From assembly GCA_039182965.1 (NCBI GenBank), contig JBCDBW010000088.1, positions 1 to 19,015 of the forward strand: DNA of 19,015 bases. The letters are read 5' to 3'. Position numbers and translations under genes: made by a program. The first letter of the stretch is position 1, and each line of letters begins with the position of its first letter. The notes beneath the pieces were generated by a model. That model was not told the DNA's origin, did no database searches, and saw nothing but the letters and a program-made list of their open reading frames with translations. This DNA comes from JBCDBW01 sp039182965. Lineage in GTDB: Bacteria > Verrucomicrobiota > Verrucomicrobiia > Verrucomicrobiales > DEV007. Shown here in pieces: positions 5,543-14,036 of this stretch.

Positions 5543-6985
5543 ATGCTCCCCACGAAACCCTTCCTCACGTCTCTCTTCCTCGCCCTGTCCATCGCCCTCA
5601 CGACCCCGGCAAGTTCGCAACCCAATGTCCTCCTCATCACCACGGACGATATGAACTGCGACCTTGCGGCCTACGGACACCCGCTCGTGAATTCCCCAAA
5701 CTTGAATCGACTCGCTTCACGCGGTCTCCTCTTCGAACGAGCCTACTGTCAATATCCCGTCTGCAACCCCTCCCGCTCATCCTTTATGACCGGTCTCTAC
5801 CCCGAGTCGACGGGCATCCTCTCGAACGCCGGCCACTTCCGGGAAAACATCCCCGAGGTCGTCACCATGCCGGAACACTTTCGAAACCACGGCTACTTCG
5901 CCGCCCGCGTCGGTAAAATCTATCACTACGCCGTTCCCACCGATATCGGCAACGATGGAGGCGATGATCCCCAATCATGGGACGAAGTCCGTAACCCCAT
6001 TGGTATCGATAAAGCGGTCGAGCCCGACATCAATACCCTTCAGGAAGGAAAATTCGGTGGGACCCTAAGCTGGCTCAAGGTCGCCAGCAAAGACGAAGAT
6101 CATACGGACGGTATCGGCACTACCGACGCGATTGATCTCCTCGAAACACATCACCCCGATAAAACAGGAAAACCCTTCTTCATCGCAATGGGCTTCTACC
6201 GCCCGCATACCCCGTTCGTCGCGCCCCCTCATTACTTCGACCTCTACCCCACCGACCAAATTGATCCCGTGCTTCTCGACCCGAACGACCGCAACGATAT
6301 CCCTAAGGCCGCCCTGCCCGATCGCGCCCATCAACTCGATCTCACGCTCGCTCAACGAAAAGAAATTATTCAAGCTTACTACGCCTCCATCTCCCTCGTT
6401 GATACCCAAGTAGGTCGACTTCTCGATGCCCTAGACCGTCTTGACCTCACCGATAATACCATTGTGGTGTTTTTTTCAGACCACGGTTACCACCTCGGCC
6501 ATCATGGCCTCTGGCAGAAAAGCGATCTTTTCGAAGGTTCCACGCGAGTCCCACTTATCTTCTCCGTCCCAATGCCCGACATGGCTCAGGGCACGACGAC
6601 ACAGTCCCTCGTTGAACTGATCGATGTCTACCCCACCCTCAATGACCTCTGCGGCCTCCCCCGTCCCAAACATCTTCAAGGCGCAAGCCTCATCCCCATC
6701 CTCGAAAACCCCCTAGCAACCGTCCGCAATACCGCCTACAGCGTGACGGAATCGCGCACCGTGAAGCGAGATGACAATTCAAAATTCCTTGGCCGCACCA
6801 TCCGCACCGATCGCTATCGCTACACCGAGTGGGACGACGGCGAGTTTGGTGTCGAATTATACGATTACAAAAACGACCCCGAAGAGCTTACCAACCTCGC
6901 CCCCAATCCCGAAAAAGCAGATCTCAGAAAGCAGCTGCGCACCCAATTGCGTGCCCGAAAGAAGACCGCCTCCTCTGGCCTATGA
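5543..6985 (+). CDS. Secreted sulfatase, iduronate-2-sulfatase-like
   Basis: A 480-residue formylglycine sulfatase that would remove sulfate esters from polysaccharides outside the cytoplasm. A signal peptide covers about residues 1-25 (FLTSLFLALSIALTTPASS). The metal-binding Asp pair is in TTDDMN (35-36); the modified Cys is Cys74 in CNPSR (74-78), within the CxPxR consensus; FFSDHGYHLGHHG (310-322) supplies Asp313/His314, and Lys326 follows in LWQKSD. The HGYHLG block and the STRVPL segment after it are typical of the iduronate-2-sulfatase/choline-sulfatase side of the family rather than N-acetylgalactosamine-6-sulfatases. I chose ATG 5543 because an earlier TTG (5519) would put residues ahead of the signal peptide. 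No Shine-Dalgarno sequence. The end overlaps the convergent MFS gene by six bases. No formylglycine-generating enzyme is in the window. Substrate unknown. Confidence 0.92.
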   Translation: MLPTKPFLTSLFLALSIALTTPASSQPNVLLITTDDMNCDLAAYGHPLVNSPNLNRLASRGLLFERAYCQYPVCNPSRSSFMTGLYPESTGILSNAGHFRENIPEVVTMPEHFRNHGYFAARVGKIYHYAVPTDIGNDGGDDPQSWDEVRNPIGIDKAVEPDINTLQEGKFGGTLSWLKVASKDEDHTDGIGTTDAIDLLETHHPDKTGKPFFIAMGFYRPHTPFVAPPHYFDLYPTDQIDPVLLDPNDRNDIPKAALPDRAHQLDLTLAQRKEIIQAYYASISLVDTQVGRLLDALDRLDLTDNTIVVFFSDHGYHLGHHGLWQKSDLFEGSTRVPLIFSVPMPDMAQGTTTQSLVELIDVYPTLNDLCGLPRPKHLQGASLIPILENPLATVRNTAYSVTESRTVKRDDNSKFLGRTIRTDRYRYTEWDDGEFGVELYDYKNDPEELTNLAPNPEKADLRKQLRTQLRARKKTASSGL

Positions 6986-8230
6986 CGAACGATGGGGCTC
7001 CACCACCTCTTCCTCGCCCCGAGGTGAGGCCAAGAGGCGAAAAGAACGCACCGCCAGAATAATGGAGCCCACCAGCAGAAGGGCACTGAAGAAAAAAGCC
7101 GCCCCCGGCACCTCACGCAGAGCCCGGTTGCTGATGAAGTATCCAAAAAGCCCGGTCGCAATCGGCGGCCCTAAGATCCCGGCGATACTCATGACGCTCG
7201 CGAGCGTCCCCTGCACCACCCCCTGCTCGTCTGCGCCCACACTCCGCGAAATCAATCCTTTGATCGCAGGATTCGCCAAACCATTAAGCGATCCTAGAAT
7301 GATGATGGGATAAACCATCCAGCCGCGGGTCGCGAGACCATACGCTACCAAACTAACCGTACCCATCGTTAACCCCAGCACGGCTGTCTTCTTTTCCCCC
7401 AACTTCGGAACAATCACCCGCGTTAATCCGCCTTGTACGACCGCCGCCATCAACCCCACCAAAGCCAACGAAAATCCCACCTGCCCCACCGACCACCCAA
7501 ATCGATACCCCGTGTATAAAACCCACGTACTCGGTAACACTTGGTGCGCCATGTGAAGGAGAAAGAAACTTCCCGACAACCCAAACACCATGGGGTAACG
7601 GCGCAAGTCAAACAACGCACCCACCGGATTGGAACGCTTCCAACTGAAGGCCCGACGATTCTCCGACGCAAGTGACTCAGGCAACACAAAGAATCCATAT
7701 AGACAATTCAACAAGGTCAAAACCCCCGCCGCAATGAACGGCACACGCAACCCCAACTCTCCCAACACCCCACCAATTGCCGGTCCCACGACAAATCCCA
7801 CCCCAAACGCCGCCCCTATCAATCCAAAGTTCGCCGCCCGCTTCTCCGGCGGACTGATGTCGGCAATATACGCGGATGCCGCCGCAAAATTAGCCCCTGT
7901 GATCCCTGCAATCAACCGCCCCAACACGAACCACCAGAGATTCGGAGCAAACGCAAGTAGAAAATAATCCAGCCCTGCACCTAACAAAGACCCTAGAATA
8001 ACTTTTCGCCTCCCGAACCGATCAGACAAACTCCCTAACAGAGGAGAAAAAATAAACTGCATCAGCGAATATAAGGCCACCAGTAAACCATAGGTATAAG
8101 AGGCCCGCGCGATCCCCCGTCCCTGCAATTCCTCAACCAAGCTGGGCAGAATCGGCACGACGATCCCTATCCCGACAATCGCCAGAACAAGGGTAATGAA
8201 GATGAATATCAACGCCGGTTTGCGTCCCAT
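6980..8230 (-). CDS. MFS transporter, TetA-like (TCR/Tet family)
   Basis: A 416-residue inner-membrane proton-coupled transporter of the major facilitator superfamily with about twelve hydrophobic segments. MFS motif A appears as GSLSDRFGRRK (66-76), with the essential-type Asp70 in the loop after helix 2. GLIAGITGANFAAASAYIADI-like sequence around helix 4-5 and GAAFGVGFVVGPAIGGVLG (a motif C-type antiporter stretch) place it near the Tet/12-helix drug-antiporter group. Such proteins in environmental bacteria commonly export small molecules other than tetracycline, so resistance is not claimed. The frame could start at 8299, but ATG 8228-8230 (MGRKPALIF) opens directly onto helix 1. It lies between two sulfatases; a role exporting or importing sulfated-glycan products would be speculation. 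It shares six bases with the sulfatase 1 stop. Confidence 0.9.
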   Translation of the reverse strand: MGRKPALIFIFITLVLAIVGIGIVVPILPSLVEELQGRGIARASYTYGLLVALYSLMQFIFSPLLGSLSDRFGRRKVILGSLLGAGLDYFLLAFAPNLWWFVLGRLIAGITGANFAAASAYIADISPPEKRAANFGLIGAAFGVGFVVGPAIGGVLGELGLRVPFIAAGVLTLLNCLYGFFVLPESLASENRRAFSWKRSNPVGALFDLRRYPMVFGLSGSFFLLHMAHQVLPSTWVLYTGYRFGWSVGQVGFSLALVGLMAAVVQGGLTRVIVPKLGEKKTAVLGLTMGTVSLVAYGLATRGWMVYPIIILGSLNGLANPAIKGLISRSVGADEQGVVQGTLASVMSIAGILGPPIATGLFGYFISNRALREVPGAAFFFSALLLVGSIILAVRSFRLLASPRGEEEVVEPHRSS

Positions 8231-8466
8231 GCCGTGCCGCGCACCCTGACATGAATGCACCCTAGTGCCAACGGACAATTCAACACCCGCTGAACGCACC
8301 GTCCCCGATAAGTCCCTCCAAAATTCGATGAACCAAGTGCCACGCGTGCCGCTCTCGACGGAGCCCCAGCCTTGGGCAGGAGCGCCGGAAACAGGAACCC
8401 TCCAGGGAATGCCTGCTTGTGAAGGATTGGGCTGCCCAACCCACGTGCCCTTCTACGCAACGATCA
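8231..8466. other. Intergenic spacer rich in short dyads
   Basis: This is a 236-base gap between sulfatase 2 and the MFS gene, both on the minus strand. It holds CACGCGTG at 8341-8348 (perfect 8-base palindrome), a GCCC/GGGC pair around 8363-8377, and the hairpin listed separately at 8424-8442. Short frames crossing it (for example 8209-8460 minus) have no domain-like content. It presumably contains the MFS promoter; no convincing boxes were found. The density of dyads would fit a small dispersed repeat, which needs a genome-wide comparison. Confidence 0.35.
8424..8442 (-). terminator. Hairpin downstream of sulfatase 2
   Basis: On the minus-strand transcript GGGTTGGGC and GCCCAATCC pair around a single central A, with one G-U pair; opening the top leaves a 7-8 bp stem with a 3-5 base loop. 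It begins 25 bases after the sulfatase 2 stop, a normal place for a terminator. No T-run follows (TTCAC), so it may be a weak or factor-assisted terminator, or an mRNA 3'-end protector. Confidence 0.35.
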
Positions 8467-9879
8467 TCACTCGTCTGCATCAGCCAACCACCCACCCTCT
8501 TGAGGCGTCGCCGTCGCCTCCGCCTCAGCATACCAAGCCTTTAATGCCGATAACATCACCGCCGTCCGTTCCGGCTCCGACCCCGCAAGGTTGACCGCTT
8601 CTTTGCCATCCCGATCCAATCGATAGAGTTCCACCGTTTCATTCTCGAACGTCCCCGGTTGCGCGCCCGGATGCGTCACCACCAATTTCCATGGCCCTTC
8701 GCGCATCGCCTCCGCCCGCTGACCGCGGTTCGAGAGCGATGCCCAATACAAAGCCCGCTCCTCCAAATCGCCATTCCCGAACAACACCGGCGAGAAATCC
8801 ACCCCGTCCACATCCAATCCCACCGGAACCGCCACCCCGGCCATCGCCAAAAGCGTCGGCATCACATCAATACTGATCCCCGGAACCGCCGTCTCAGATC
8901 CAGCTTGAATTCGCCCCGGCCACCACGCAATCGCAGGAACCCGATGCCCTCCCTCATACACTTCGCCTTTGCCGCCTCGCAAGTCCTCGCTCCCACTCGG
9001 GAAATCACGCGAGGCACCATTGTCCGAAAAAAAGAAAACAAAGGTCTTCTTGTCCAACCCCAGTTCCCCCAACAGATCGAGAATCTCACCGACCCCCTCA
9101 TCAAGCGGAAGGGTCATCCCCTTGTATTTCTCGATCCGCGCATTCTCGCTCGGGGCCTCCCAGCGCTCCCACCCCCCTTCCTCCGTCCGCCGCACCGGAT
9201 CGCCCGGCACTTGCACCGGGTTGTGAATCGCCTCGTGCGCGACATACAAACAAAAAGGATCGTCCGCGTTCGCCCGAATAAATTCCAAGGCATAGCGGTT
9301 GATTAAATGCGTGCAGTACCCCTTTTCTTCCACCCTCTCCCGCCCATGCCACCAGTCGTGCCTGCCGTGATCTCCCACGTGACTCACAAAGTCAATGTTT
9401 CCACTGTGATAGCCGATGAACTCATCAAACCCATGGTTCTGAGGATGATACTCCTCCGAGTTGTGCGGATACCCCTGATGCCACTTACCCACCAAACCCG
9501 TCACATACCCGGCTCGCTTCAACACTTCCGCAAAGGTCGTCTCCGATCGCTTCAACCCCTTCCGATGTTCGGGATGATCCGAACGAGGATGGATCACCGC
9601 TTCGATTCCGGCCCGTTGTTGATAACGCCCCGTCAAAAGGCCCGTCCGCGTCGGCGAACACACCGTGCCCGATGAATGAAAATCCGTAAGCCGTTTGCCC
9701 TCCGCCGCCATCCGGTCAATCTCCGGCGTCTCAAAAAACGGATTCCCGAAACAACTTACGCCGGCATACCCCATGTCATCCACCATGATGACAATGAAAT
9801 TAGGCCGCAGCCCCGAAGCCCCATCCAGCCCCGTCGCCGCCAAAACAAGACAAGGCCAAATCCATACAATTGATGTCAT
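8467..9879 (-). CDS. Secreted sulfatase, arylsulfatase / N-acetylgalactosamine-6-sulfatase-like
   Basis: A 470-residue sulfatase of a different subfamily from sulfatase 1. The N-terminus is a signal peptide (WIWPCLVLAATGLDGASG, about 6-23). VDDMGYAG (33-40) gives the metal-binding Asp34/35; Cys74 in CSPTR (74-78) is the formylglycine site; GLVGKWHQG (128-136) gives Lys132 and His134; AHEAIHNP (214-221) and FFFSDNGA (282-289) give the remaining metal ligands including Asp286/Asn287, and Lys304 follows in RGGKGEVYEGG. The SDNG and GGKG..EGG segments mark the arylsulfatase A/GALNS-like branch. ATG 9879 is chosen over TTG 9888; GGAAGGA lies immediately before it, closer than usual. A tandem 8-base repeat lies just upstream. 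It is divergent from the beta-propeller gene. Confidence 0.92.
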   Translation of the reverse strand: MTSIVWIWPCLVLAATGLDGASGLRPNFIVIMVDDMGYAGVSCFGNPFFETPEIDRMAAEGKRLTDFHSSGTVCSPTRTGLLTGRYQQRAGIEAVIHPRSDHPEHRKGLKRSETTFAEVLKRAGYVTGLVGKWHQGYPHNSEEYHPQNHGFDEFIGYHSGNIDFVSHVGDHGRHDWWHGRERVEEKGYCTHLINRYALEFIRANADDPFCLYVAHEAIHNPVQVPGDPVRRTEEGGWERWEAPSENARIEKYKGMTLPLDEGVGEILDLLGELGLDKKTFVFFFSDNGASRDFPSGSEDLRGGKGEVYEGGHRVPAIAWWPGRIQAGSETAVPGISIDVMPTLLAMAGVAVPVGLDVDGVDFSPVLFGNGDLEERALYWASLSNRGQRAEAMREGPWKLVVTHPGAQPGTFENETVELYRLDRDGKEAVNLAGSEPERTAVMLSALKAWYAEAEATATPQEGGWLADADE

Positions 9880-9887
9880 TCCTTCCA

Positions 9888-9903
9888 AATTTCACAATTT
9901 CAC
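9888..9903. repeat. Perfect tandem 8-base repeat upstream of sulfatase 2
   Basis: AATTTCAC occurs twice head to tail on the plus strand (GTGAAATT twice on the minus strand), ending eight bases before the sulfatase 2 ATG at 9879. In the 96-base divergent gap 9880-9975 it could be a regulator half-site pair or part of the mRNA leader. Also in the gap, TTGACT near 9938 resembles a -35 box toward the beta-propeller gene, but a well-spaced -10 is lacking. Confidence 0.4.
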
Positions 9904-9975
9904 GCCGGCGAACAAGTCCCGATCTCCACATGCCGACGATTGACTTTTCCCACGACATCAGGCCCGATAGAGAAC

Positions 9976-11325
9976 ATGAAAACACCGCCCCTAGCTCTCG
10001 TCTTCATCACCACAGCGTTCACCTCTGTCTGCCTGCTTGCTGCGTCGAATGCGGAAGACTGGCCCCAATGGCTGGGACCTAATCGCGATGCCACCTGGAA
10101 TGAAACAGGTATCCTCAAAAAATTTCCCGATGGCGGACCAAAGGTTCTCTGGCGCACGCCAGTCTCCTGGGGATACTCCGGCCCCGCCGTCGCCGACGGC
10201 AAGGTCTTCCTCATGGATTACGTCATCGAATCTGGCGAGATAGAAAACAACCCCGGCGCTCGCGATATACTCCAGGGAAAAGAACGCGTCCGCTGCTTCG
10301 ATACCGCGACCGGCAAGGAAATCTGGTCCCACTCATATGACCGCCCCTATGCCGTGTCCTATGGTGGCGGCCCCCGGTGCACGACCACCGTCGCTGACGG
10401 TAAAGTCTTCGCGCTCGGCGCCGAAGGTAATCTCTGGTGCCTCGATCAAAGCGACGGTTCCGTGATCTGGAGCCACGACCTCCCAAAAGTCTACAATACC
10501 GAAACCGCCATCTGGGGCTACGCCGCCCACCCTCTCGTTCACAACGATCTCGTCTACTGCATCGTCGGCGGCGACGGAAGCGTCGCCGTTGCCTTCGACA
10601 AAGAAACCGGCGAAGAACGATGGCGCGCCCTCTCCGCCCCCGAACCCGGATACTGCCCGCCCACACTCATCACCCACGCTGATGTCGACCAACTCATTAT
10701 CTGGGATCCCAAAAATATCAATTCCCTCAATCCCGAAACCGGAGAGACTTACTGGTCACTCCCTCTGCAGCCTTCCTACGCCATGTCGATTATGGCCCCC
10801 CGTCAAGAAGGCAACATCCTCTTCGCGAGCGGAATCGGTCGCGTGGGTGCCGCCATCCAGTTGGACGACACCAAACCTGCCGCCTCCTTCCTCTGGCGCG
10901 CCAATCCCAAGCAAGGGGTGTTTGCCGCCAATAGCACTCCCTACCTCCTCAACGGCATGATCTACGGACCTGATATCGATACGAGCGCCCTGATCGGCGC
11001 GAAACTCTCCGATGGCACTCGCCTCTGGGAAACCACAGTCCCCGTGATCGCCCAAGACCTCCGAAGCCGCGTCCGCCATGGCACTGCCATGCTCACCTAT
11101 CACCCGGAAACCGATCAGTTCTTCATCTTCAACGAAATCGGCGACCTCATCATCGCGAAACTTACTCCCGACGGATACGAAGAAGTCGATCGCTTCCACG
11201 CCGTCGACGCCACCAATAACGCCTTCGATCGACCCGTCGTTTGGACGACACCTGCATACGCTGAAAAGTCCGCCTTCATCCGCAATGATAAAGAACTCAT
11301 CCGCGTCGATCTCTCCGCGGAATGA
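9976..11325 (+). CDS. Secreted PQQ-like beta-propeller repeat protein
   Basis: A 449-residue exported protein. A signal peptide covers 1-26 (LALVFITTAFTSVCLLAASNA), with cleavage likely before EDWPQWLGPNRD. That opening and repeated blade motifs (VRCFDTATGKEIWSHSY, LWCLDQSDGSVIWSHDL, AVAFDKETGEERWRAL, INSLNPETGETYWSL, GAKLSDGTRLWET) define a PQQ/BamB-like seven- to eight-bladed propeller. No quinoprotein active-site set was recognised, so it is more likely a binding scaffold than a dehydrogenase. Such proteins are very common in planctomycete and verrucomicrobial genomes, usually without known function. ATG 9976 is preferred over an earlier start at 9940 because the signal peptide begins there. 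Sixteen bases separate it from the next gene, so it probably heads the lipid operon. It could instead be an independent secreted protein. Confidence 0.88.
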   Translation: MKTPPLALVFITTAFTSVCLLAASNAEDWPQWLGPNRDATWNETGILKKFPDGGPKVLWRTPVSWGYSGPAVADGKVFLMDYVIESGEIENNPGARDILQGKERVRCFDTATGKEIWSHSYDRPYAVSYGGGPRCTTTVADGKVFALGAEGNLWCLDQSDGSVIWSHDLPKVYNTETAIWGYAAHPLVHNDLVYCIVGGDGSVAVAFDKETGEERWRALSAPEPGYCPPTLITHADVDQLIIWDPKNINSLNPETGETYWSLPLQPSYAMSIMAPRQEGNILFASGIGRVGAAIQLDDTKPAASFLWRANPKQGVFAANSTPYLLNGMIYGPDIDTSALIGAKLSDGTRLWETTVPVIAQDLRSRVRHGTAMLTYHPETDQFFIFNEIGDLIIAKLTPDGYEEVDRFHAVDATNNAFDRPVVWTTPAYAEKSAFIRNDKELIRVDLSAE

Positions 11326-11341
11326 GCCTAACCATATCCGA

Positions 11342-12820
11342 ATGAAGAAACTCGCAGGCGCCTCGGCCCTCTACATCGTCAAAGCCCTCCTCCATGGCGT
11401 GGTCGGTGGCTTGATCATTGTCGTCGTCTTCGGGATTCTCCACCTCAACAACCGCCCCAACCTCAGCGTCTGGCATACCGAGTTCCTCGACGAGGAGTTC
11501 AATCGGAAATCAAAGGTGGATTCCTTCGACGAATACCTCACCCTCGAAAACCGCCTCTTCGAACAACTCAACCAGCTCGTCTACGGTCAGGTCCCGCAGT
11601 CCGAACAAAACATAATCAACCGCTTCACACGCGACAGTATCGCCGACCCGGACCGTTGGCCACAAAACTGGAACCGTACCTTCGAACTCAAAACCGATAC
11701 CCCCCGCGCCGGCGTGCTCCTCCTCCATGGCCTCTCCGATTCACCCTACAGCCTCCGGTCCATCGGCGAAGCACTCAATCGCTCCGGCGCTTATGTCATT
11801 GGACTGCGCATTCCAGGCCATGGCACCGCCCCGTCCGGCCTTGTGCATACAAAGTGGCAGGATATGGCCGCCGCCGTGGAAATCGCCATGGCACACCTGA
11901 AAAAGAGTGTACCCAATCAGCCCCTCCATCTGGTTGGGTATTCCAACGGCGCCGCGCTCGCAGTCCATTACGCCCTCGACCAACTCGAAGACTCCTCCCT
12001 CCCCCAAGTCGACTCCATCGTTCTCCTCTCCCCGGAAATCGCCATTACACCCTTCGCCGCATTCGCCATCTGGCAGCAACGCGTCGGTGCCCTCCTTGGC
12101 CTCAAAAAACTCGCGTGGACCGATATCCTCCCGGAATACGATCCCTACAAATACAATTCCTTCCCCACCAATGCCGGCACCCTCGCCCGCCGTATCACGA
12201 TCGCAAATCACGATCGTCTCGTCCGCCTCAGCAAAGACAATAAACTCGATTCCTTTCCCCGCCTCCTCACATTCCAGTCCGCGATCGACGCCACAGTCTC
12301 CGCCCCAGCCGTCGTTTCCGTCCTCTACGACCATCTTCCACAAAATGGACACGAACTCGTGGTCTTCGACCTCAATCGTTTCACCGCCGTGGAACCCCTC
12401 CTCAAATCAGATCCCCTGAACGAAATCAACGAGCTGCTCAAAAAAGATGACCGTTCCTTCACCTTCCACCTCCTCGCGAATAAATCCCCTGAAAGCAAAG
12501 ACCTCATCGTCCGTACTTGGCCACCCGAACAAGCCGAAACCTTCGACGCCGATACCAATCTCTCCTGGCCCACCGACGTCTATTCCCTCACTCACGTCTC
12601 CCTCCCCTTCCGCGGGGATGATCCCGTCTACGGAGGCGAAAATCCTCTCCCCAGCCCCGGGATCCAACTCGGAAACCTCGCCTTCCAAGGCGAACGCGGC
12701 GTCCTCGTCCTTTCCGCCTCAAACCTCCTCCGCCTCCGCTGGAACCCCTTCTACTCCTTCATCGAACCCCGCATCCTCGAACACTTTCAACTCGAAACGC
12801 GTGGCGAGACAAGCCCGTGA
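11342..12820 (+). CDS. Membrane-anchored alpha/beta hydrolase (lipase/esterase-like)
   Basis: A 492-residue serine hydrolase. One N-terminal membrane helix spans about 13-34 (VKALLHGVVGGLIIVVVFGI) and would anchor a periplasmic catalytic domain. The oxyanion strand LLLHGLSDS is at 126-134, the nucleophile elbow GYSNG at 199-203 (Ser201), the probable acid Asp316 in SAIDATVSAP, and the probable His418 in THVSLPF. Asp to His is about 100 residues rather than the usual 25-35, so an insertion of roughly 70 residues sits between them. The closest general type is the monoacylglycerol lipase/lysophospholipase group. ATG 11342 is chosen since the longer frame (11078) would lie inside the beta-propeller gene. 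Upstream spacing is 16 bases and the MlaE gene follows after 66. Acting on lipids moved by the MCE system is inferred from context. Confidence 0.85.
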   Translation: MKKLAGASALYIVKALLHGVVGGLIIVVVFGILHLNNRPNLSVWHTEFLDEEFNRKSKVDSFDEYLTLENRLFEQLNQLVYGQVPQSEQNIINRFTRDSIADPDRWPQNWNRTFELKTDTPRAGVLLLHGLSDSPYSLRSIGEALNRSGAYVIGLRIPGHGTAPSGLVHTKWQDMAAAVEIAMAHLKKSVPNQPLHLVGYSNGAALAVHYALDQLEDSSLPQVDSIVLLSPEIAITPFAAFAIWQQRVGALLGLKKLAWTDILPEYDPYKYNSFPTNAGTLARRITIANHDRLVRLSKDNKLDSFPRLLTFQSAIDATVSAPAVVSVLYDHLPQNGHELVVFDLNRFTAVEPLLKSDPLNEINELLKKDDRSFTFHLLANKSPESKDLIVRTWPPEQAETFDADTNLSWPTDVYSLTHVSLPFRGDDPVYGGENPLPSPGIQLGNLAFQGERGVLVLSASNLLRLRWNPFYSFIEPRILEHFQLETRGETSP

Positions 12821-12886
12821 CTGCAACCTTGACCACCCCTCGCTTCTCTCCCAAAACAGAGAGGCTGCCGCACGGCTTCATCCACT

Positions 12887-14020
12887 GTGAACGACGATTC
12901 ATCAAACCTGCTCAGCGCCGATCGCTCAGGCGATCGCCTTGAGGTTTTCCTCAGCGGAAGCTGGCACATCAACAGCTCCCCGCCCGACTTCGCCTCCTCC
13001 CTCGCCACCCCCCTGAATGACGGCGGCCCGCCCTCATCGATTACCTTCGATACCTCCGCCCTCGACTCCTACGACTCTTCACTCATCAGCCTCCTCCTCA
13101 AGCTCCACCGTCAATGCGAGTCCACCAACACCCGCTTCGATCGCGATTCTCTCCCCGGCGATGTCAATGACCTCCTCGACATGGCTCTCGCCGTCCCGGA
13201 AACAGAAGAAGGAAACCGCCGCCAGGATCGACGCTTCTTCTACCGCGTCGGTTCCGCCAGCCTCGCCATCGTCGACGAACTGCTCGATCTCTTCAATTTC
13301 CTCGGAGAATGCCTCTTCGCCATCGGCCGCCTCCTCACCGGACGCGCCCGCTTCCGCCATCGCGATTTCTGGGTCACCGTCCAGGAAAGCGGAGCCGAAG
13401 CCCTGCCCATCGTCGCCCTCATCTCGGTCCTCATCGGAATGATCCTCGCCTTCGTCGGCTCACACCAGCTCAGCGAGTTCGGCGCCTCGATCTACGTCGC
13501 CGATCTCGTCGGGATCGCCATGGTTCGCGAAATGGGCGCTATCATGGCCGGCGTCATCATGAGCGGTCGCACCGGCGCCAATTTCGCCGCCCAACTCGGT
13601 TCCATGAAGGTGAACGAGGAAATCGACGCCCTGCGCACCTTCGGATTCAACCCCATCGATTTCCTTGTCATCCCACGCATCCTCGCCCTCGTCATCATGA
13701 TGCCTCTGCTCACCGTCTACGCAGACATTATCGGAATCCTCGGCGGCATGATCGTCGGCGTCACCATGGGCATTTCCTTTGACCAATATTTCAATCAGAC
13801 TATCAACTCCCTCGATATCGTCGCCTGCATGATCGGCATCACCAAAGGCTTCGTCTTCGGCTTCATCATCGCCGGCGCCGGATGCCTCCGTGGAATGCAG
13901 TCCGGCGGGAGCTCCGCAGCCGTCGGCAGCGCCACCACTTCCGCAGTCGTAACATCCATCACCGCCATCATCATCGCCGATGCCATCTTCGCCGTCCTCA
14001 CCACGATCCTCGGCCTCTGA
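12887..14020 (+). CDS. mlaE: MlaE-family ABC transporter permease with N-terminal STAS domain
   Basis: The 377-residue membrane subunit of an MCE lipid transporter. Residues about 15-105 form a STAS (MlaB-like) domain: LEVFLSGSWHINS, then ITFDTSALDSYDSSLISLLLK and a helix ending LPGDVNDLLDMAL. Residues about 160-377 are the MlaE permease: FWVTVQESGAEALPIV, VALISVLIGMILAFVG, the strongly conserved MVREMGAIMAGVIMSGRTGA (212-231) and LGSMKVNEEIDALRTFG (237-253), followed by further helices. In E. coli MlaB is a separate protein binding the ATPase; here it is fused. The start is GTG 12887; no better ATG precedes the STAS strand. A small CTCTC/GAGAG hairpin (12846-12863) lies in the upstream gap. 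The ATPase gene follows after 16 bases. Confidence 0.95.
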   Translation: MNDDSSNLLSADRSGDRLEVFLSGSWHINSSPPDFASSLATPLNDGGPPSSITFDTSALDSYDSSLISLLLKLHRQCESTNTRFDRDSLPGDVNDLLDMALAVPETEEGNRRQDRRFFYRVGSASLAIVDELLDLFNFLGECLFAIGRLLTGRARFRHRDFWVTVQESGAEALPIVALISVLIGMILAFVGSHQLSEFGASIYVADLVGIAMVREMGAIMAGVIMSGRTGANFAAQLGSMKVNEEIDALRTFGFNPIDFLVIPRILALVIMMPLLTVYADIIGILGGMIVGVTMGISFDQYFNQTINSLDIVACMIGITKGFVFGFIIAGAGCLRGMQSGGSSAAVGSATTSAVVTSITAIIIADAIFAVLTTILGL

Positions 14021-14036
14021 CACTCTGCTTTCCTCC

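Noticed and set aside
6980..8230. Reading the TetA-like gene as tetracycline resistance
   Set aside because: Similarity to the Tet/12-helix group is visible, but no TetR-type regulator or mobile context is present and the substrate cannot be inferred from these motifs.
8209..8460. 83-codon minus frame upstream of the MFS gene
   Set aside because: Arg/Gly/Ala-rich composition, overlaps the MFS start in another frame, no motifs.
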